NCBI GenBank assembly: GCA_902791165.1
Contig: CADAVB010000010.1
Span: 62,001 to 126,000, forward strand
Direction: 5' to 3'
Source of the DNA: an uncultured Bacteroidia bacterium
Lineage (GTDB): Bacteria; Bacteroidota; Bacteroidia; Bacteroidales; F082
DNA: 64,000 nt
Shown here: piece after piece, positions 63,771 to 64,000 of the stretch
Layout: every line of letters begins with the position of its first letter
How positions within the stretch are numbered: the stretch's first letter is position 1
Notes under the pieces: model-generated
The model's database searches: none
What the model was told of the DNA's origin: nothing
The model's input: the letters and a program-made list of their open reading frames with translations, nothing else
Program-made: the position numbers and the translations under genes

Positions 63771-64000
63771 ATGGCACTCAACAATCTTTTCACGAGAGGC
63801 GGAAGTCGAGAGAAGCACTTCTTCCCTACTTATTCAAAACAAGCTGAAACTGCGCAAATTGCATCAAAATACCTAAAGGAACTTGTTAAGAGCGACGACC
63901 CTGAAGAACGCAAGTTGCTCACTAGGATGATCAAGAAACAGGAAACCACAGGCGACGAGCTGTTGCGCGAGTTTTATGTGGAACTCAACGAGGCTTTCAT
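63771..64000 (+). CDS. DUF47 (PhoU-like) protein, 3' end outside window
   Basis: The first 76 codons of a DUF47 protein: MALNNLFTRGGSREKHFFPT, SKYLKELVKSDDPEERKLL and IKKQETTGDELLREFYVELN are typical of this helical PhoU-like family. Members often precede a PiT-type phosphate transporter gene and may regulate it; that gene would lie beyond the edge of the window. ATG 63771 is the natural start. Confidence 0.85.
   Translation, partial: MALNNLFTRGGSREKHFFPTYSKQAETAQIASKYLKELVKSDDPEERKLLTRMIKKQETTGDELLREFYVELNEAF

Overview
This window looks like the chromosome of a gut- or rumen-type Bacteroidales bacterium. The main evidence is a secreted protein with a type IX secretion C-terminal tail (1327-3096), several promoters with the Bacteroidetes -7 box TAnnTTTG, few Shine-Dalgarno sequences, a split transketolase, and genes for scavenging host glycans. 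All functional statements come from reading the sequence and from family knowledge; no database search was run.

1-6.6 kb holds sugar salvage genes: partial aldose 1-epimerase, a sugar-phosphate nucleotidyltransferase, a T9SS cargo protein, galactokinase, a GH29 alpha-L-fucosidase broken by a small deletion, and a sirtuin. 6.7-9.6 kb is a small accessory cassette: a phage-type antirepressor, a retropepsin-like protease and two unknown AT-rich genes. 9.6-32.6 kb is mostly housekeeping: ProX, UvrA, a decayed DUF1016 nuclease, MnmE, DUF3127, a TPR protein, GyrA, ClpC, CCA transferase, MiaA, a BadF-type sugar kinase, SpeA, an acyl-CoA ligase and a TPR sensor kinase/LuxR regulator pair. 32.7-43.4 kb holds an N-acetylhexosamine-kinase-like gene broken by a 4-bp duplication, a GH109 enzyme, a nucleoside hydrolase, a glycosyltransferase fusion, alkaline phosphatase, the split transketolase and a DUF4143 ATPase preceded by 33-bp tandem repeats.

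43.6-61.5 kb is the remarkable part. About thirteen genes lie on the minus strand, nearly head to tail and AT-richer than their surroundings. In transcription order they encode a small lipoprotein, a vWA-like lipoprotein, a membrane protein, a tubulin-like GTPase, a 1268-residue Hsp70/actin-fold ATPase, a degenerate Hsp70-like protein with an Fn3-like domain, a zinc-ribbon GTPase, a GAP1-like membrane protein, two TIR proteins, and three zinc-ribbon/membrane proteins with different C-terminal domains (SH3-like, SUMF1-like, unknown). The operon has a well-formed promoter about 320 bp upstream, and its leader is structured and contains an intrinsic terminator. I propose an uncharacterised membrane-associated NTP-dependent conflict (defence) system.

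61.9-64 kb has a small basic protein, tRNA-Arg(TCT), tRNA-Tyr(GTA), a PatB/MalY-type C-S lyase and the start of a DUF47 (PhoU-like) gene. Palindromic repeats sit directly next to the stop codons of several minus-strand genes across the window.
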